Below are positions 18,536 through 27,502 of a stretch of 64,000 nt of DNA, piece by piece. This DNA comes from Thermosipho atlanticus DSM 15807 (GTDB lineage: Bacteria; Thermotogota; Thermotogae; Thermotogales; Fervidobacteriaceae). The stretch lies in the NCBI RefSeq assembly GCF_900129985.1, contig NZ_FQXN01000003.1:1-64000 (forward strand). The letters run 5' to 3'. The first letter of the stretch is position 1; every line of letters begins with the position of its first letter. A program made the position numbers and the translations under genes. The notes beneath the pieces were generated by a model, which saw only the letters and a program-made list of their open reading frames with translations, was not told the origin of the DNA and did no database searches.

Positions 18536-18897
18536 GGGGGCGAACTGGTTTCGACGGGGGTAGGTGTCTCCGAGAAGCGAGCCGGGGTTGCCTGGACTCC
18601 CTGTTATCAAAAGTCCAGGGAAAAGATAAGTGCCAACGAAGAACTTGCTCTTGCAGCTTAATTAAAAAGCTGCCGTCCTACTAGAACTTGGCTGGGGTTC
18701 TAGATAGGGCGTGACATAACCAGCCTAGCAACTTTGGGTTTTCCTTCCGCCCAAAGTTGTGAAATCTGAGGAAGGATAGGATTTGAAGAGCCTGTCTGTG
18801 GGCGCTTCAAATCCGAAAGTTAAAACACAGACTGCGCTCGGAGAAGCTCGGAGGTACCTACTTTCGGACGCGGGTTCGATTCCCGCCGCCTCCACCA
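18536..18897 (+). ncRNA. ssrA: transfer-messenger RNA
   Basis: tmRNA rescues stalled ribosomes. The tRNA-like ends pair as GGGGGCG (18536-18542) with CGCCTCC (18887-18893), including a G3:U pair for alanine charging, followed by A-CCA (18894-18897). The T-arm GGTTCGATTCC is present. The tag reading frame is at 18632-18661 and encodes ANEELALAA then TAA; the hydrophobic LALAA end is the usual protease recognition signal. It is a one-piece tmRNA. I could not place a convincing promoter: TTGAAA at 18506 has no -10 box at a suitable distance from the 5' end. Confidence 0.97.
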
Positions 18898-18900
18898 GAG

Positions 18901-18930
18901 AAAAAATGGGAGCATTTGCTCCCATTTTTT
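18901..18930. terminator. bidirectional terminator after tmRNA
   Basis: AAAAAATGGGAGCA (18901-18914) pairs with TGCTCCCATTTTTT (18917-18930). It serves both tmRNA and the converging HAD gene. Confidence 0.88.
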
Positions 18931-19738
18931 AAATATATTTTGATATTTCTCCTAAATCATTTGCTATAATGTCAGGTTTTATGTTTGATTTTTCAACATC
19001 TTTTCTTTTTGCTTCACCTGTTAGTACTAGAATTGTCATTACTTCAGCTCTTATACCTAATAATATGTCTGTATATAACCTATCTCCAATAACACACGTT
19101 TCTTCTTTTTTTACTTTGAATTTTTCAATTATCATTTCTAAAATTAATGGATCGGGTTTTCCAAATATGATATCAGGTTTTCTATGAGTAGTTTTTGTAA
19201 TAACTGAAGCAATTGCTCCTGTATCTGGAATTGGTCCTTCTTTTGTAGGACAATTTAGATCTGGGTTAGTTAAAACAAACAATTTTCCTTTTGATACAAA
19301 GATAGATGCTTTTGCAAGTTTTTCGTATGTTAGTTCTTTATCAAAAGTTACAACGACAATGTCTGGTTCCTCATCTTCGACAATTTTATGTCCAAATTTT
19401 GTAAAAATATCTTTGATGGCTTTTGTTCCTATTACATATATCTTCTTTTTTCCAAATTTTTTAAGAATATACTCTGCCGTCTCAATTCCGGCAGTAAAAA
19501 TTTGATTCTGGGAGATTTGAATATTATGTTTTTCAAATTCTTTAATATATTCTTCGATAGACTTATTGGAGTTGTTGGTCAAAAAAACATAGTGTTTATT
19601 TGCATTTTTAACGGCTGTTGCAAATTTTTCAGAACCAAGCAAAGGCTTTCCACTTAACGAGAATGTTCCATCGATATCTACAATGAATAATTTTACGTTT
19701 TTTATCTTTTTTCTTGAATTATCTGTTAGAAATATCAT
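18929..19738 (-). CDS. HAD-superfamily phosphatase (NagD-like, subclass IIA)
   Basis: This 269-aa protein is a haloacid-dehalogenase-type phosphatase resembling NagD and 4-nitrophenylphosphatases. Motif I is FIVDIDGTF (the DxD nucleophile, about residues 19-21), motif II is VFLTNNSNKS (about 50-59), and motif IV lies in CVIGDRLYTDILLG (about 214-227) with the HAD IIA cap between II and III. The substrate is unknown. It overlaps btuC by four bases and is last in the riboswitch-controlled transport operon, so it may act on a cobalamin-related phosphate ester (inference). Confidence 0.88.
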   Translation of the reverse strand: MIFLTDNSRKKIKNVKLFIVDIDGTFSLSGKPLLGSEKFATAVKNANKHYVFLTNNSNKSIEEYIKEFEKHNIQISQNQIFTAGIETAEYILKKFGKKKIYVIGTKAIKDIFTKFGHKIVEDEEPDIVVVTFDKELTYEKLAKASIFVSKGKLFVLTNPDLNCPTKEGPIPDTGAIASVITKTTHRKPDIIFGKPDPLILEMIIEKFKVKKEETCVIGDRLYTDILLGIRAEVMTILVLTGEAKRKDVEKSNIKPDIIANDLGEISKYI

Positions 19739-20724
19739 TTTGTGACACCTCTTTTTAATAATATAAACATTAAAGGTGCACCTACAAAAGAGGTGATTAC
19801 TCCAATAGGTATTTCGATAGGTGATACTACTGTTCTAGCAATAGTATCTGAAAAAGACAAAAAAATGCCTCCAAGTAGAAAACTACCCAAGATGCTGTAT
19901 CTATGATTACTGCCTGTTAATATTCTCGCGGCATGAGGTATTATAAGACCTACAAAACCAATTATACCAGTTTTTGAAACTATTGTTGAAATAACAAATG
20001 CACCAAATAGGTAAAAAATCCATTTTTCTCTTTCTACTTCTACACCCAATAATTTTGCTTCATCTTCACCCAATGCTATTGTATCAAGTTCTCGAGATTT
20101 TAATAGTGAAAAAAGAAGAAAAGAAAGGACAGAAATAGAAGGAATTAATAGATCATTAAACGTAATGCCAGATAAACTTCCAAATAGCCAGACATATGCA
20201 TTTGTAATATTTCTTCTAGAAAAATTTATTAAAAGTATGGTTGCAGAGGAAAAAATGGTACTAATAAGTACACCAGATAAAATTAAATGTGTTATTGGTA
20301 TAATTCCTTTTCTTTTTGCCAAAAGAACTGTAAGAAAAGAAGCAAGAAATGAAAATAGGAAAGCAAATAAAGTTATACTAAAAAGTTTATTAAATGAAGT
20401 TGCGATATATATTGCTAAGACTGCACCAAATCCAGCTCCAGCAGAAGTTCCGATTAAGTAAGGATCAACTAGCGGATTTTTCATGATTGTCTGAAAAATT
20501 GCTCCAACTGTTGCTAAACCAGCTCCTGTAATTATTCCCATTAAAATTCTAGGAAAACGGAGTTTCCAAATTAAAAAATGGATTTGGTTGTTAACTGTTA
20601 TAGATTTGAATATTTCACTAATCGATATTTTTACACTACCAAATGACAGATTAAGTATTATTGAAAAAACAAAAAGAATAGGAATGATTATTCTTCCGTA
20701 TTTAAAAATCCATTTTTGGAACAT
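19735..20724 (-). CDS. btuC: BtuC/FecCD-family ABC transporter permease
   Basis: This 329-aa inner-membrane permease has about ten hydrophobic segments and belongs to the FecCD/BtuC group, which imports cobalamin, heme and siderophores. Family marks are RLPRILMGIITGAGLA-like RFPRILMGIITGAGLA (about residues 57-72), the LGTSAGAGFGA-like segment GTSAGAGFGA, and GFVGLIIPHAARILTGSNHR (about 270-289), the ATPase-contact loop. It starts at the stop of btuF (one-base overlap). A cobalamin riboswitch upstream supports B12 as substrate. No ATPase gene is adjacent. Confidence 0.92.
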   Translation of the reverse strand: MFQKWIFKYGRIIIPILFVFSIILNLSFGSVKISISEIFKSITVNNQIHFLIWKLRFPRILMGIITGAGLATVGAIFQTIMKNPLVDPYLIGTSAGAGFGAVLAIYIATSFNKLFSITLFAFLFSFLASFLTVLLAKRKGIIPITHLILSGVLISTIFSSATILLINFSRRNITNAYVWLFGSLSGITFNDLLIPSISVLSFLLFSLLKSRELDTIALGEDEAKLLGVEVEREKWIFYLFGAFVISTIVSKTGIIGFVGLIIPHAARILTGSNHRYSILGSFLLGGIFLSFSDTIARTVVSPIEIPIGVITSFVGAPLMFILLKRGVTK

Positions 20725-21605
20725 TAGTTACCTCCATAAAAGAAGTCGTAGAAAATCTCGAGATATTTTATAATATCTGGTGAGATTTGGCTAATCTCAT
20801 TTCCATCAACAATTAAGATTTTACCATTTTTTACAGCTTTTAATGTTCCGAAAATTTTACTACTTTTAATTATTTTTAATGTTTGTTCAGGATCTCCATA
20901 TGTAGCAATTATTATTACATCTGGATCGTTAAAGATTAAAAATTCCCAATTTATTGGTAACCATCCATTATTGCCAGTGTATGGGGCAGTGATGTTTACA
21001 CCACCAGCTATTGTAATCAATTCATTTATATACGATCCAGTTCCAGCTGTCCATAATTCTTTTGCTTCATCATTTGGAGTGGTTATAGTGAAAAATACAG
21101 TTGGTCTGTCTTCAAGTGGGATTTTTGAACTTTTTACACCAAATTCTACAATTTTTTCTTGTATTTTTTTTGATAATTCTTTTGCTTCAGGCATTTTATC
21201 AAATATTGCCCCCAATAAAGAGATGTCTTTAGCAATATCATTTAAAGTAAGAGGATTTAATACTAAAACTTTTAAACCAAACTTTTCTAATTTTTCAACT
21301 TCGGGTAACTGGAAACCACCAAAAGTAATTACCAAATCAGGATTGAGTGATAAGATTTTTTCGATATTGAGTGGTACTAAATTTCCGATTTTTTCAGATT
21401 CAAAACTATCCCAATCAGTTACACCGACAATTGTGTTTTCAACACCAAGAGAGATTAAAAATTTTGTGGCATTTGGGGCAGCTGAAACAACCCTCTGTGG
21501 TACTTTATTGATTGTGACTAATCTCCCTGCATCATCTACAATCGTTAAGGCAAAAATGTTTAAAATTAACATAAGTAACCCAAATAAAACAAATAACTTT
21601 TTCAT
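20724..21605 (-). CDS. btuF: cobalamin-binding periplasmic protein BtuF
   Basis: This 293-aa protein has an N-terminal signal peptide (MKKLFVLFGLLMLILNIFA) and the type III binding-protein fold. It delivers cobalamin to BtuC. Visible marks include the start of the mature part (TIVDDAGR.V.I...P.RVVS..PN.T..L..LG), NPDLVITFGG, and the second lobe WTAGTGSYINELITIAGGVN. The start is ATG at 21605 behind GGAGGTG. An extended frame to 21683 reads into the riboswitch terminator and is rejected. There is no lipobox cysteine, so it is probably soluble or held by an uncleaved signal. Confidence 0.9.
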   Translation of the reverse strand: MKKLFVLFGLLMLILNIFALTIVDDAGRLVTINKVPQRVVSAAPNATKFLISLGVENTIVGVTDWDSFESEKIGNLVPLNIEKILSLNPDLVITFGGFQLPEVEKLEKFGLKVLVLNPLTLNDIAKDISLLGAIFDKMPEAKELSKKIQEKIVEFGVKSSKIPLEDRPTVFFTITTPNDEAKELWTAGTGSYINELITIAGGVNITAPYTGNNGWLPINWEFLIFNDPDVIIIATYGDPEQTLKIIKSSKIFGTLKAVKNGKILIVDGNEISQISPDIIKYLEIFYDFFYGGN

Positions 21606-21630
21606 AGTTTCACCTCCAAAAGTTTTTTTT

Positions 21631-21822
21631 AAAGAAAAACGCCCACCTTTAGGGACCGTAAAGGTGGTTTCCGTCCTTTTCACAAAAGGTATCCCGACTT
21701 CCGGATCATCCTACTCCCTGCGCCTTCCCAGGCAAAGCCCAGTGGCAACAATGCAGGTTTCGTCCCCGGTTACGGTGGCGTCCCCGTGCCGGATTTTCAC
21801 CGGCTTCCCTCTTGTGAAAAGG
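21631..21822 (-). promoter_or_regulatory. cobalamin riboswitch with intrinsic terminator
   Basis: Read on the minus strand, the aptamer runs from 21822 to about 21675. P1 pairs CTTTTCACAA with TTGTGAAAAG (arms near 21812-21822 and 21675-21685). The core shows the conserved GGGAAGCCGGTGAAAATCCG followed by the ACGGGG...CGCCACCGT block and GCCACTGGGC...GGGAAGGC. Downstream, CCACCTTTA and TAAAGGTGG (21659-21667, 21643-21651) form a terminator stem with a T-rich tail at 21631-21639. B12 binding should cause premature termination and switch off btuF-btuC-HAD. Confidence 0.93.
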
Positions 21823-21846
21823 TGGAGTATATTTACTTTTTAAAAG

Positions 21847-21875
21847 ATTATATCATACCTTATAATTACTTGCAA
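21847..21875 (-). promoter_or_regulatory. btuF operon promoter
   Basis: On the minus strand TTGCAA (21870-21875) and TATAAT (21847-21852) are 17 bases apart. The promoter overlaps the last codons of dxr and places the transcript start about 20 bases before the riboswitch P1 stem. Confidence 0.7.
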
Positions 21876-22929
21876 AGTCCCTTGCTAATTTATCAATTTC
21901 AATTATATCTTCAATTGAATTAACTTTTCCATCTATTTTTTCGCATGTTTCGATGATAATTTCAGAAATTTTTGTGAATTTTATTTCATCTTTTAAAAAT
22001 CTTTCGACTGCAATTTCGTCAGCAGCGTTAAATGCTATTCTTTTTGCTAAGTTTTCCATTATTGATTTTCCATAGAAAAAAGCGGGATATTTTTCTTTAT
22101 CAACTTCCTGAAAGATAAAATTTTTGTTGTCAAATTTTGGCCAATTTGGATTTGAATATTTTCTTTCAGGATGTGTTAAAGAATAGGCAATTGGTATTTT
22201 CATGTCAGGATAACCAAAATGTATTTTGATTGTGCCATCTTTTAATAAAACAGCTCCATGAACTGTTCCTGTTGGATGAATATATACGTCAATATTTTTA
22301 GTTCCAAATAATTCGTATGCTTCAATAACTTCGAAGGCTTTATTTACCATTGTTGAAGAATCTACTGTAATTCTCTTTCCCATGTTCCAAACAGGATGTT
22401 TTAATATATCTTTTGGTGATAACTTTTCTAGTTTACTAATTTTTTTATCTCTTACAGCTCCTCCAGAAGCGGTTATTATGATTTTCTCAACAAAATTATC
22501 ATATAATTGGAATATTGCCGAGTGCTCACTGTCAATAGGAATCAATTCTGTATTGTAATTTTTGCATTCCTTTTTCACAAAAGGACCGGCACATACAAGG
22601 GATTCTTTGGTTGCAAGTGCTAATCTTTTCGTATATTTAATAGATTTCAGTGTTGCAATCATTCCATCGAATCCTGGTATTGCTGAAACAACTATATCTG
22701 GTTTGGTTTTTTCTAAAAATTCATCTAATGAGGAAAACTTATAATTTGGAAAGAACGGAGAAAAATAGTTTTCTATTTTATATTCCTTTATTAAAGCTCT
22801 TGCGAGATTAATATTTTTTCCAAATACAATGCCACCAATGTAAAAATCATCCAAGTTACGTATTACTTCTAAAGTTTGTGTTCCAATTGAACCGGTTGCT
22901 CCTAAAATTACTATGGATTTTTTTTCCAT
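21853..22929 (-). CDS. dxr: 1-deoxy-D-xylulose 5-phosphate reductoisomerase
   Basis: Dxr (358 aa) converts DXP to 2-C-methyl-D-erythritol 4-phosphate with NADPH, the committed step of the non-mevalonate isoprenoid pathway. The N-terminal NADPH motif GATGSIGTQTLEVI (residues 10-23), the metal-binding PIDSEHSAIFQ (about 151-161), and VDSSTMVNKAFEVIEA (about 198-213) with its phosphate contacts are all present. Length is slightly short of typical 380-400 aa. The start is ATG at 22929, inside the end of thiN (19-base overlap), so the two are translationally linked. Confidence 0.97.
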   Translation of the reverse strand: MEKKSIVILGATGSIGTQTLEVIRNLDDFYIGGIVFGKNINLARALIKEYKIENYFSPFFPNYKFSSLDEFLEKTKPDIVVSAIPGFDGMIATLKSIKYTKRLALATKESLVCAGPFVKKECKNYNTELIPIDSEHSAIFQLYDNFVEKIIITASGGAVRDKKISKLEKLSPKDILKHPVWNMGKRITVDSSTMVNKAFEVIEAYELFGTKNIDVYIHPTGTVHGAVLLKDGTIKIHFGYPDMKIPIAYSLTHPERKYSNPNWPKFDNKNFIFQEVDKEKYPAFFYGKSIMENLAKRIAFNAADEIAVERFLKDEIKFTKISEIIIETCEKIDGKVNSIEDIIEIDKLARDFASNYKV

Positions 22930-23534
22930 CTAAAATAAATCACCTCACCATCCGAAACATTTATTTTTATTTTTTTTGATATAGTTACGTTACTTACTCC
23001 TATGGGGTTAGTTATATCCATATATCCATTAAATTTGTATTTAAATCCGTCTAAAGAAATTTTTGCTTTACAAAGAGCTATAAATGACCATACTTCATTT
23101 TTTTCGACTATTATTTCAGAACAATTTCTTAGAACTCCAATATCAACTTTTTTAGAACGGGCAACAATTTTGTGTTTATATTTTTTCATTAATCCAAATA
23201 GTGCAAGAATCATATCTAATCTTTCACCATCGAAATTTAGGATTTCAATTTCATCTGCTCCAATGTCAATAGCATACTTAATTGCTAATTCGCAGTCAAT
23301 TTCATCTTTTTCAACTGGAAACTTTAAAATTTTAATATTTTTAGTTTTAAAATAGTCTAAAGTTTTCTTATCTATCGAATCTAAATCACCAATAATCACA
23401 TGAGGTAATATACCTTTATCTTTCAGAAGATTTGCTCCACCATCAACTGCGATTATAAGATCAGAATTTAAAATATTTAATTCTTTAGAAGCACCATTTA
23501 ATACAATAGAAGCTTTCAACTTTTTTACCCCCAT
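22911..23534 (-). CDS. thiN: thiamine pyrophosphokinase
   Basis: ThiN (207 aa) transfers pyrophosphate from ATP to thiamine, giving thiamine diphosphate, the cofactor of DXP synthase among others. Family motifs are IIAVDGGAN (about residues 27-35), HVIIGDLDSI (about 45-54) and KDEIDCELAI (about 76-85). The usual GGR-x-DH site appears as DGERLDM, a variant. The start is ATG at 23534. It precedes and overlaps dxr. The promoter probably lies in the shared palindrome with the divergent ABC gene. Confidence 0.9.
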   Translation of the reverse strand: MGVKKLKASIVLNGASKELNILNSDLIIAVDGGANLLKDKGILPHVIIGDLDSIDKKTLDYFKTKNIKILKFPVEKDEIDCELAIKYAIDIGADEIEILNFDGERLDMILALFGLMKKYKHKIVARSKKVDIGVLRNCSEIIVEKNEVWSFIALCKAKISLDGFKYKFNGYMDITNPIGVSNVTISKKIKINVSDGEVIYFRWKKNP

Positions 23535-23539
23535 ATAAC

Positions 23540-23567
23540 ATGATATAATACAATTAGATTATATCAT
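23540..23567. promoter_or_regulatory. palindromic divergent -10 region
   Basis: ATGATATAAT (23540-23549) and ATTATATCAT (23558-23567) form a perfect 10-base inverted repeat with an eight-base spacer. Each arm contains a TATAAT box facing outward genes: 23544-23549 for the plus-strand ABC gene and 23558-23563 for minus-strand thiN. Neither has a clear -35 box. Confidence 0.5.
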
Positions 23568-23579
23568 GGAGTTGGTAAA

Positions 23580-24263
23580 ATGATAGTTAGAGCTGTGAAA
23601 ATAAGGAAAATATATGGAAAAAAGGATCCATTTGAAGCACTAAAAGGAGTTTCATTGGAAGTAGATGAAGGTGAAATATTAGCAATTTTAGGGCCATCAG
23701 GTTGTGGAAAGACCACCCTTTTAAATTGTCTTTCAGGACTTGATACTCCCACAGATGGAGAAATTTTTGTTTTGGGTAAAAATTTGAATAATATGAGTGA
23801 AGAAGAAAAAACGAAATTCAGGGCCGAAAATATGGGATTTATCTTTCAATTTTTTAACCTTATTCCCGTTTTAACTGCTGTTGAAAATGTCGAAATTCCA
23901 CTTTTGATATCTAAAAAATTTCCTGTAAATAAAATAAGAAAAAAGGCATACGAGTGGCTTGAAAGACTTCATATAGGTCATAGAGCAAAAGCTTATCCAA
24001 ACGAAATGTCAGGTGGTGAGCAACAAAGAGTAGCTATTGCAAGGGCGTTAATAAATAATCCAAAAATTGTATGGGCGGATGAACCAACTGGAGCTCTGGA
24101 TACGAAAAATAGTGAAGAGATAATGAATATAATTTTGGAAATGAATAGAGAGCTTGGAACTACATTTGTAATTGTGACTCATGATCCAAACGTGGCTCAA
24201 AAAGCACATAGAATAATAAAAATGGACAGTGGATTAATTATAAGTGGCCAAAAATCGGGGTGA
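23580..24263 (+). CDS. ABC transporter ATP-binding protein, LolD/MacB type
   Basis: This 227-aa ATPase belongs to the LolD/MacB/FtsE-like group, which powers efflux or lipoprotein-release type permeases. Walker A is GPSGCGKTT (about residues 38-46), the Q-loop is FIFQFFNLIP, the signature is MSGGEQQRVAIARAL (about 142-156) and Walker B is IVWADEPTGALD. The start is ATG at 23580 behind GGAG. No permease gene is next to it; recG follows after four bases. The transporter partner and substrate are unknown. Confidence 0.92.
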   Translation: MIVRAVKIRKIYGKKDPFEALKGVSLEVDEGEILAILGPSGCGKTTLLNCLSGLDTPTDGEIFVLGKNLNNMSEEEKTKFRAENMGFIFQFFNLIPVLTAVENVEIPLLISKKFPVNKIRKKAYEWLERLHIGHRAKAYPNEMSGGEQQRVAIARALINNPKIVWADEPTGALDTKNSEEIMNIILEMNRELGTTFVIVTHDPNVAQKAHRIIKMDSGLIISGQKSG

Positions 24264-24267
24264 ATTA

Positions 24268-26592
24268 ATGTACATACCTTTACTTATCGAAGATTTTATC
24301 GATGAAGTTTCTCATTTTTTAAATGACTACAATGCTCTTATCGAGTTTGTTGAAGACAATTTTAAAAGATTAGATGATCCTTTGTTGAATGATCCTGAAG
24401 TTAGAAGTAAACTTCAGGATTTTTACAATTATATTATTGATATGAGGAAATTACCAGAAAAGAGAATTATGAAGAGGATGAAATATATTCCAGGAATGAT
24501 AAAAAGATTTAAATTAGCACATTTAGTATATAAAGTAGAAAAAATTGGAAATTTAAAGCCGCTAGATACTCCAATAAAATATATTAAAGGTGTTGGGCCG
24601 AAAAGATCACAAAAATTAAAAAAACTAGGTATAGAAACATTAGAGGATTTACTTCAATTTTTTCCAAGAGATTATGAAGATAGAAGGAAATTAATACCTC
24701 TCTCTCTTTTAAAAGAAGAAGATAAAGTAGTAACAAAAGGAAAGTTAACAAGTATTGAAAAAACAAAACGTGGAAATTTAACAATTATAAGCGCTGTACT
24801 TTCAGATGGCATTTATCAACTTCTTTTAAAGTGGTTTAATCAAGATTATATGGAAAATATTTTGAAGACTTTTTTGAGAAAAGAAGTTTATGTTTTTGGA
24901 ACAGTGAAAAGAGGCTTTTACGGAGCACTTGAGATCCAAAATCCTGAAATAGAAATCTTAAAAGATAATGTAAGAGAAATATTTCCTATATATTCGTTAA
25001 CGGAAGGACTTAATCAGAATGTGTTAAGGGGACTGATAAAGGATAATTTGCACCATGTGTACAATTACGAAGATGTTTTACCTGACGATTTGAAATCCAA
25101 AAGGGAATTATTGGATATATATGAAGCATATACGGGTATGCATTTTCCAAAAAGTTTGTTTCATCGAAAAAAATCGAGGTTTAGGTTGGCGTACGAAGAA
25201 ATTTTGTATTTGCAGCTTGCATTTTTATATTCAAGAAAGAAGACAGAACAAATAGGTGGTATATCGAAAAGATTTACCGGAAGATTTTCTCAGCAACTTA
25301 TTTCCGAACTTCCTTTTACATTGACAAATGCACAAAAAAGAGTGTATGAGGAAATTAAAGATGATTTAAAATCAGAAAAACCAATGAACAGATTGCTTCA
25401 AGGTGACGTAGGCTCGGGTAAGACAATTGTTTCTGAATTAACTTTATTAGATAATTATGAAGCTGGTTTTCAGGCTGCGGTTATGGCTCCGACTTCAATT
25501 TTAGCTATTCAACATTATAAAAAAATGTATAACGATTTAGCTAAATTTGGGATTAAAATAGCACTTTTAATAGGTGCAACTTCTACTTCTGAGAAAAGTA
25601 GAATAAAAAATGCTTTAAAAAGTGGTGACCTTGATATTGTAATAGGTACTCATGCTTTAATTCAAGAAGATGTTTACTTTAGAAATTTGGGATTGGTAAT
25701 AATAGATGAACAACATAGATTTGGAGTTGAACAGAGAAAAGAATTAATAAGTAAAGGAAAGGTTGTTGATACTTTAGTAATGACAGCAACTCCAATTCCA
25801 AGGACTCTTTCTCTAGCTATATATGGTGATTTGGATGTTTCGATTATTGATGAAATGCCACAAGGTAGAAAGCCTGTTAAAACGTTTTTGGTTCATCAAT
25901 CAAGAATTGAAGAAGTTTATAAATTTGTAAGGAGCGAAATTGAAAATGGTGGCCAGGCATACATTGTTTATCCTTTGGTTGATGATTCAGATAAGTTAAC
26001 AGTTAAAGCTGCTACTACAATGTATGAATCCTTGTCAAACAATTATTTCAAAGATATACCAATAGGGTTAATTCATGGCAAGTTGAGTGATTCTGAGAAA
26101 GATGATATAATGTACAAATTTTCAAAAGGTGAGTTAAAGATTCTTGTTTCAACGACAGTAATTGAAGTTGGTATAGATGTTCCAAACGCAACAGTCATAG
26201 TAATTGAAAATGCAGAGAGATTTGGGCTTGCCCAATTACATCAGCTTAGAGGAAGAGTTGGAAGGGGTTCAAAACAATCGTATTGTTATCTAACAGTAGG
26301 TGATGTTTCAAGAGAAACTTGGGAAAGATTGGAATTCTTTGCTTCAACGAATGATGGTTTTAAAATATCAGAGTATGATCTTAAGTTGAGGGGGCCGGGA
26401 GAATTTCTTGGCGTAAAACAACACGGACTTCCAGAATTTAAAATTGCAGACATAGTAAATGATGCTGAAATTATGGCGATTGCACGTGAAGATGCTAAGC
26501 ATATAATAGAAAATGCCCAAGATTATGAATATTTATTAAATAAAGTAAAAGAAATATATAAAGAGAAATTAAAGTTATTAGAAATCGGATGA
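24268..26592 (+). CDS. recG: ATP-dependent DNA helicase RecG
   Basis: RecG (774 aa) remodels stalled forks and Holliday junctions. Helicase motifs are LLQGDVGSGKT (I, about residues 376-386), IIDEQHRFGVEQR (II), MTATPIPRTLSLAIYGDLD (III), and ending motifs VSTTVIEVGIDVPNATVIVIENAERFGLAQLHQLRGRVGRG (V/VI). The wedge domain is preceded by the roughly 140-residue N-terminal extension also present in T. maritima RecG, on which the family structure was solved. The start is ATG at 24268; the frame from 24244 overlaps the ABC gene without a binding site. Confidence 0.97.
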   Translation: MYIPLLIEDFIDEVSHFLNDYNALIEFVEDNFKRLDDPLLNDPEVRSKLQDFYNYIIDMRKLPEKRIMKRMKYIPGMIKRFKLAHLVYKVEKIGNLKPLDTPIKYIKGVGPKRSQKLKKLGIETLEDLLQFFPRDYEDRRKLIPLSLLKEEDKVVTKGKLTSIEKTKRGNLTIISAVLSDGIYQLLLKWFNQDYMENILKTFLRKEVYVFGTVKRGFYGALEIQNPEIEILKDNVREIFPIYSLTEGLNQNVLRGLIKDNLHHVYNYEDVLPDDLKSKRELLDIYEAYTGMHFPKSLFHRKKSRFRLAYEEILYLQLAFLYSRKKTEQIGGISKRFTGRFSQQLISELPFTLTNAQKRVYEEIKDDLKSEKPMNRLLQGDVGSGKTIVSELTLLDNYEAGFQAAVMAPTSILAIQHYKKMYNDLAKFGIKIALLIGATSTSEKSRIKNALKSGDLDIVIGTHALIQEDVYFRNLGLVIIDEQHRFGVEQRKELISKGKVVDTLVMTATPIPRTLSLAIYGDLDVSIIDEMPQGRKPVKTFLVHQSRIEEVYKFVRSEIENGGQAYIVYPLVDDSDKLTVKAATTMYESLSNNYFKDIPIGLIHGKLSDSEKDDIMYKFSKGELKILVSTTVIEVGIDVPNATVIVIENAERFGLAQLHQLRGRVGRGSKQSYCYLTVGDVSRETWERLEFFASTNDGFKISEYDLKLRGPGEFLGVKQHGLPEFKIADIVNDAEIMAIAREDAKHIIENAQDYEYLLNKVKEIYKEKLKLLEIG

Positions 26593-26601
26593 GGTGGTAA
26601 A

Positions 26602-27501
26602 TTGATTTTAAGAGCTTCATATGGAACATTAGGATTACTTGGTTTGACTAAAAGTAAGATAAGAATGGATACAGCATATTTTATGTTGGATGGAAAATGT
26701 GTGTTTGATTGCCATTTTTGTAGTCATGCGAGATCTTCAGTAGCTCACAATAAGTTTCTTTCGAGAATTATTTGGAAAGAAATTAGAATGGAAGATTTAA
26801 AGAAGCTTTCAAATGCAAAGAGAGTGTGTATTCAAGTAGTAAGTTACCCAGGTTATAAGGAAGATTTAATTGAAGTTTTAAGACATTTAAAAAATCACAA
26901 AGTTTCTGTTTCAGTTAGGGCTTTAACTTTTGATGAAGTAAAGATGTACTTTGATATAGGTGTTGATAGCGTAGGATTAGCTGTAGATATTGTGAATCGA
27001 AAACTTTTTAAAATGATTAGAGGAGGGAATTATGATAAAGTTTTGGAATTAATTGAAAAAAGCTCCTCAAAATTTCCAGGAAAGATTACAACTCATGTGA
27101 TTGTAGGTTTGGGAGAAACGGATAAGGAACTAATTAATTTTTTTTATTACACAAAAAAGCTTAATGTAAATGTAGCACTTTTTGCTTTTACACCGATTAA
27201 AGGAACTAAACTTGAAAAATTTCCTCCTCCATCAAGAGGAAGATATAGAAGAATACAACTTGCAAGATTTTTGATTTTTGAAAAAAACATAGAACCAGAA
27301 AAATTTATTTTTGATAATCAAGGGATGTTAAAGGAAATTGAAGTAGGATATTTTGAAGGTGTTGGGAAAGCATTTTTGACATCTGGGTGTAGTTTTTGTA
27401 CTAGACCATATTACAATGAAAAACCTGGTGAAGAACCTTTTAATCAATTTGTTTATTCAAAAAAGCTTGAAGTTGAGGCTAAAAAAATTTTGGAGGGTTA
27501 A
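26602..27501 (+). CDS. radical SAM protein, biotin/lipoyl-synthase-like
   Basis: This 299-aa protein has the radical SAM cluster motif CVFDCHFC (CxxxCxxC, about residues 33-40), the SAM-binding strands including HVIVGLGETD, and a cysteine pair near the C-terminus in SGCSFCTRPYYNEKPGEEP (about 264-282). The last motif resembles the auxiliary-cluster tail of the two-component lipoyl synthases (LipS type), which are often annotated as biotin synthases. I call the reaction unknown. The start is TTG at 26602 behind GAGGTGG. It is first in a close five-gene run ending with threonine aldolase. Confidence 0.72.
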   Translation: MILRASYGTLGLLGLTKSKIRMDTAYFMLDGKCVFDCHFCSHARSSVAHNKFLSRIIWKEIRMEDLKKLSNAKRVCIQVVSYPGYKEDLIEVLRHLKNHKVSVSVRALTFDEVKMYFDIGVDSVGLAVDIVNRKLFKMIRGGNYDKVLELIEKSSSKFPGKITTHVIVGLGETDKELINFFYYTKKLNVNVALFAFTPIKGTKLEKFPPPSRGRYRRIQLARFLIFEKNIEPEKFIFDNQGMLKEIEVGYFEGVGKAFLTSGCSFCTRPYYNEKPGEEPFNQFVYSKKLEVEAKKILEG

Positions 27502-27502
27502 T

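Noticed and set aside
18725-18925. 66-residue minus-strand frame containing EAAGIEPAS
   Set aside because: It lies across the 3' part of tmRNA and is a familiar artefact of RNA genes.
20971-21843. 290-residue plus-strand frame
   Set aside because: It runs through btuF and the cobalamin riboswitch in antisense and has no homology I recognise.
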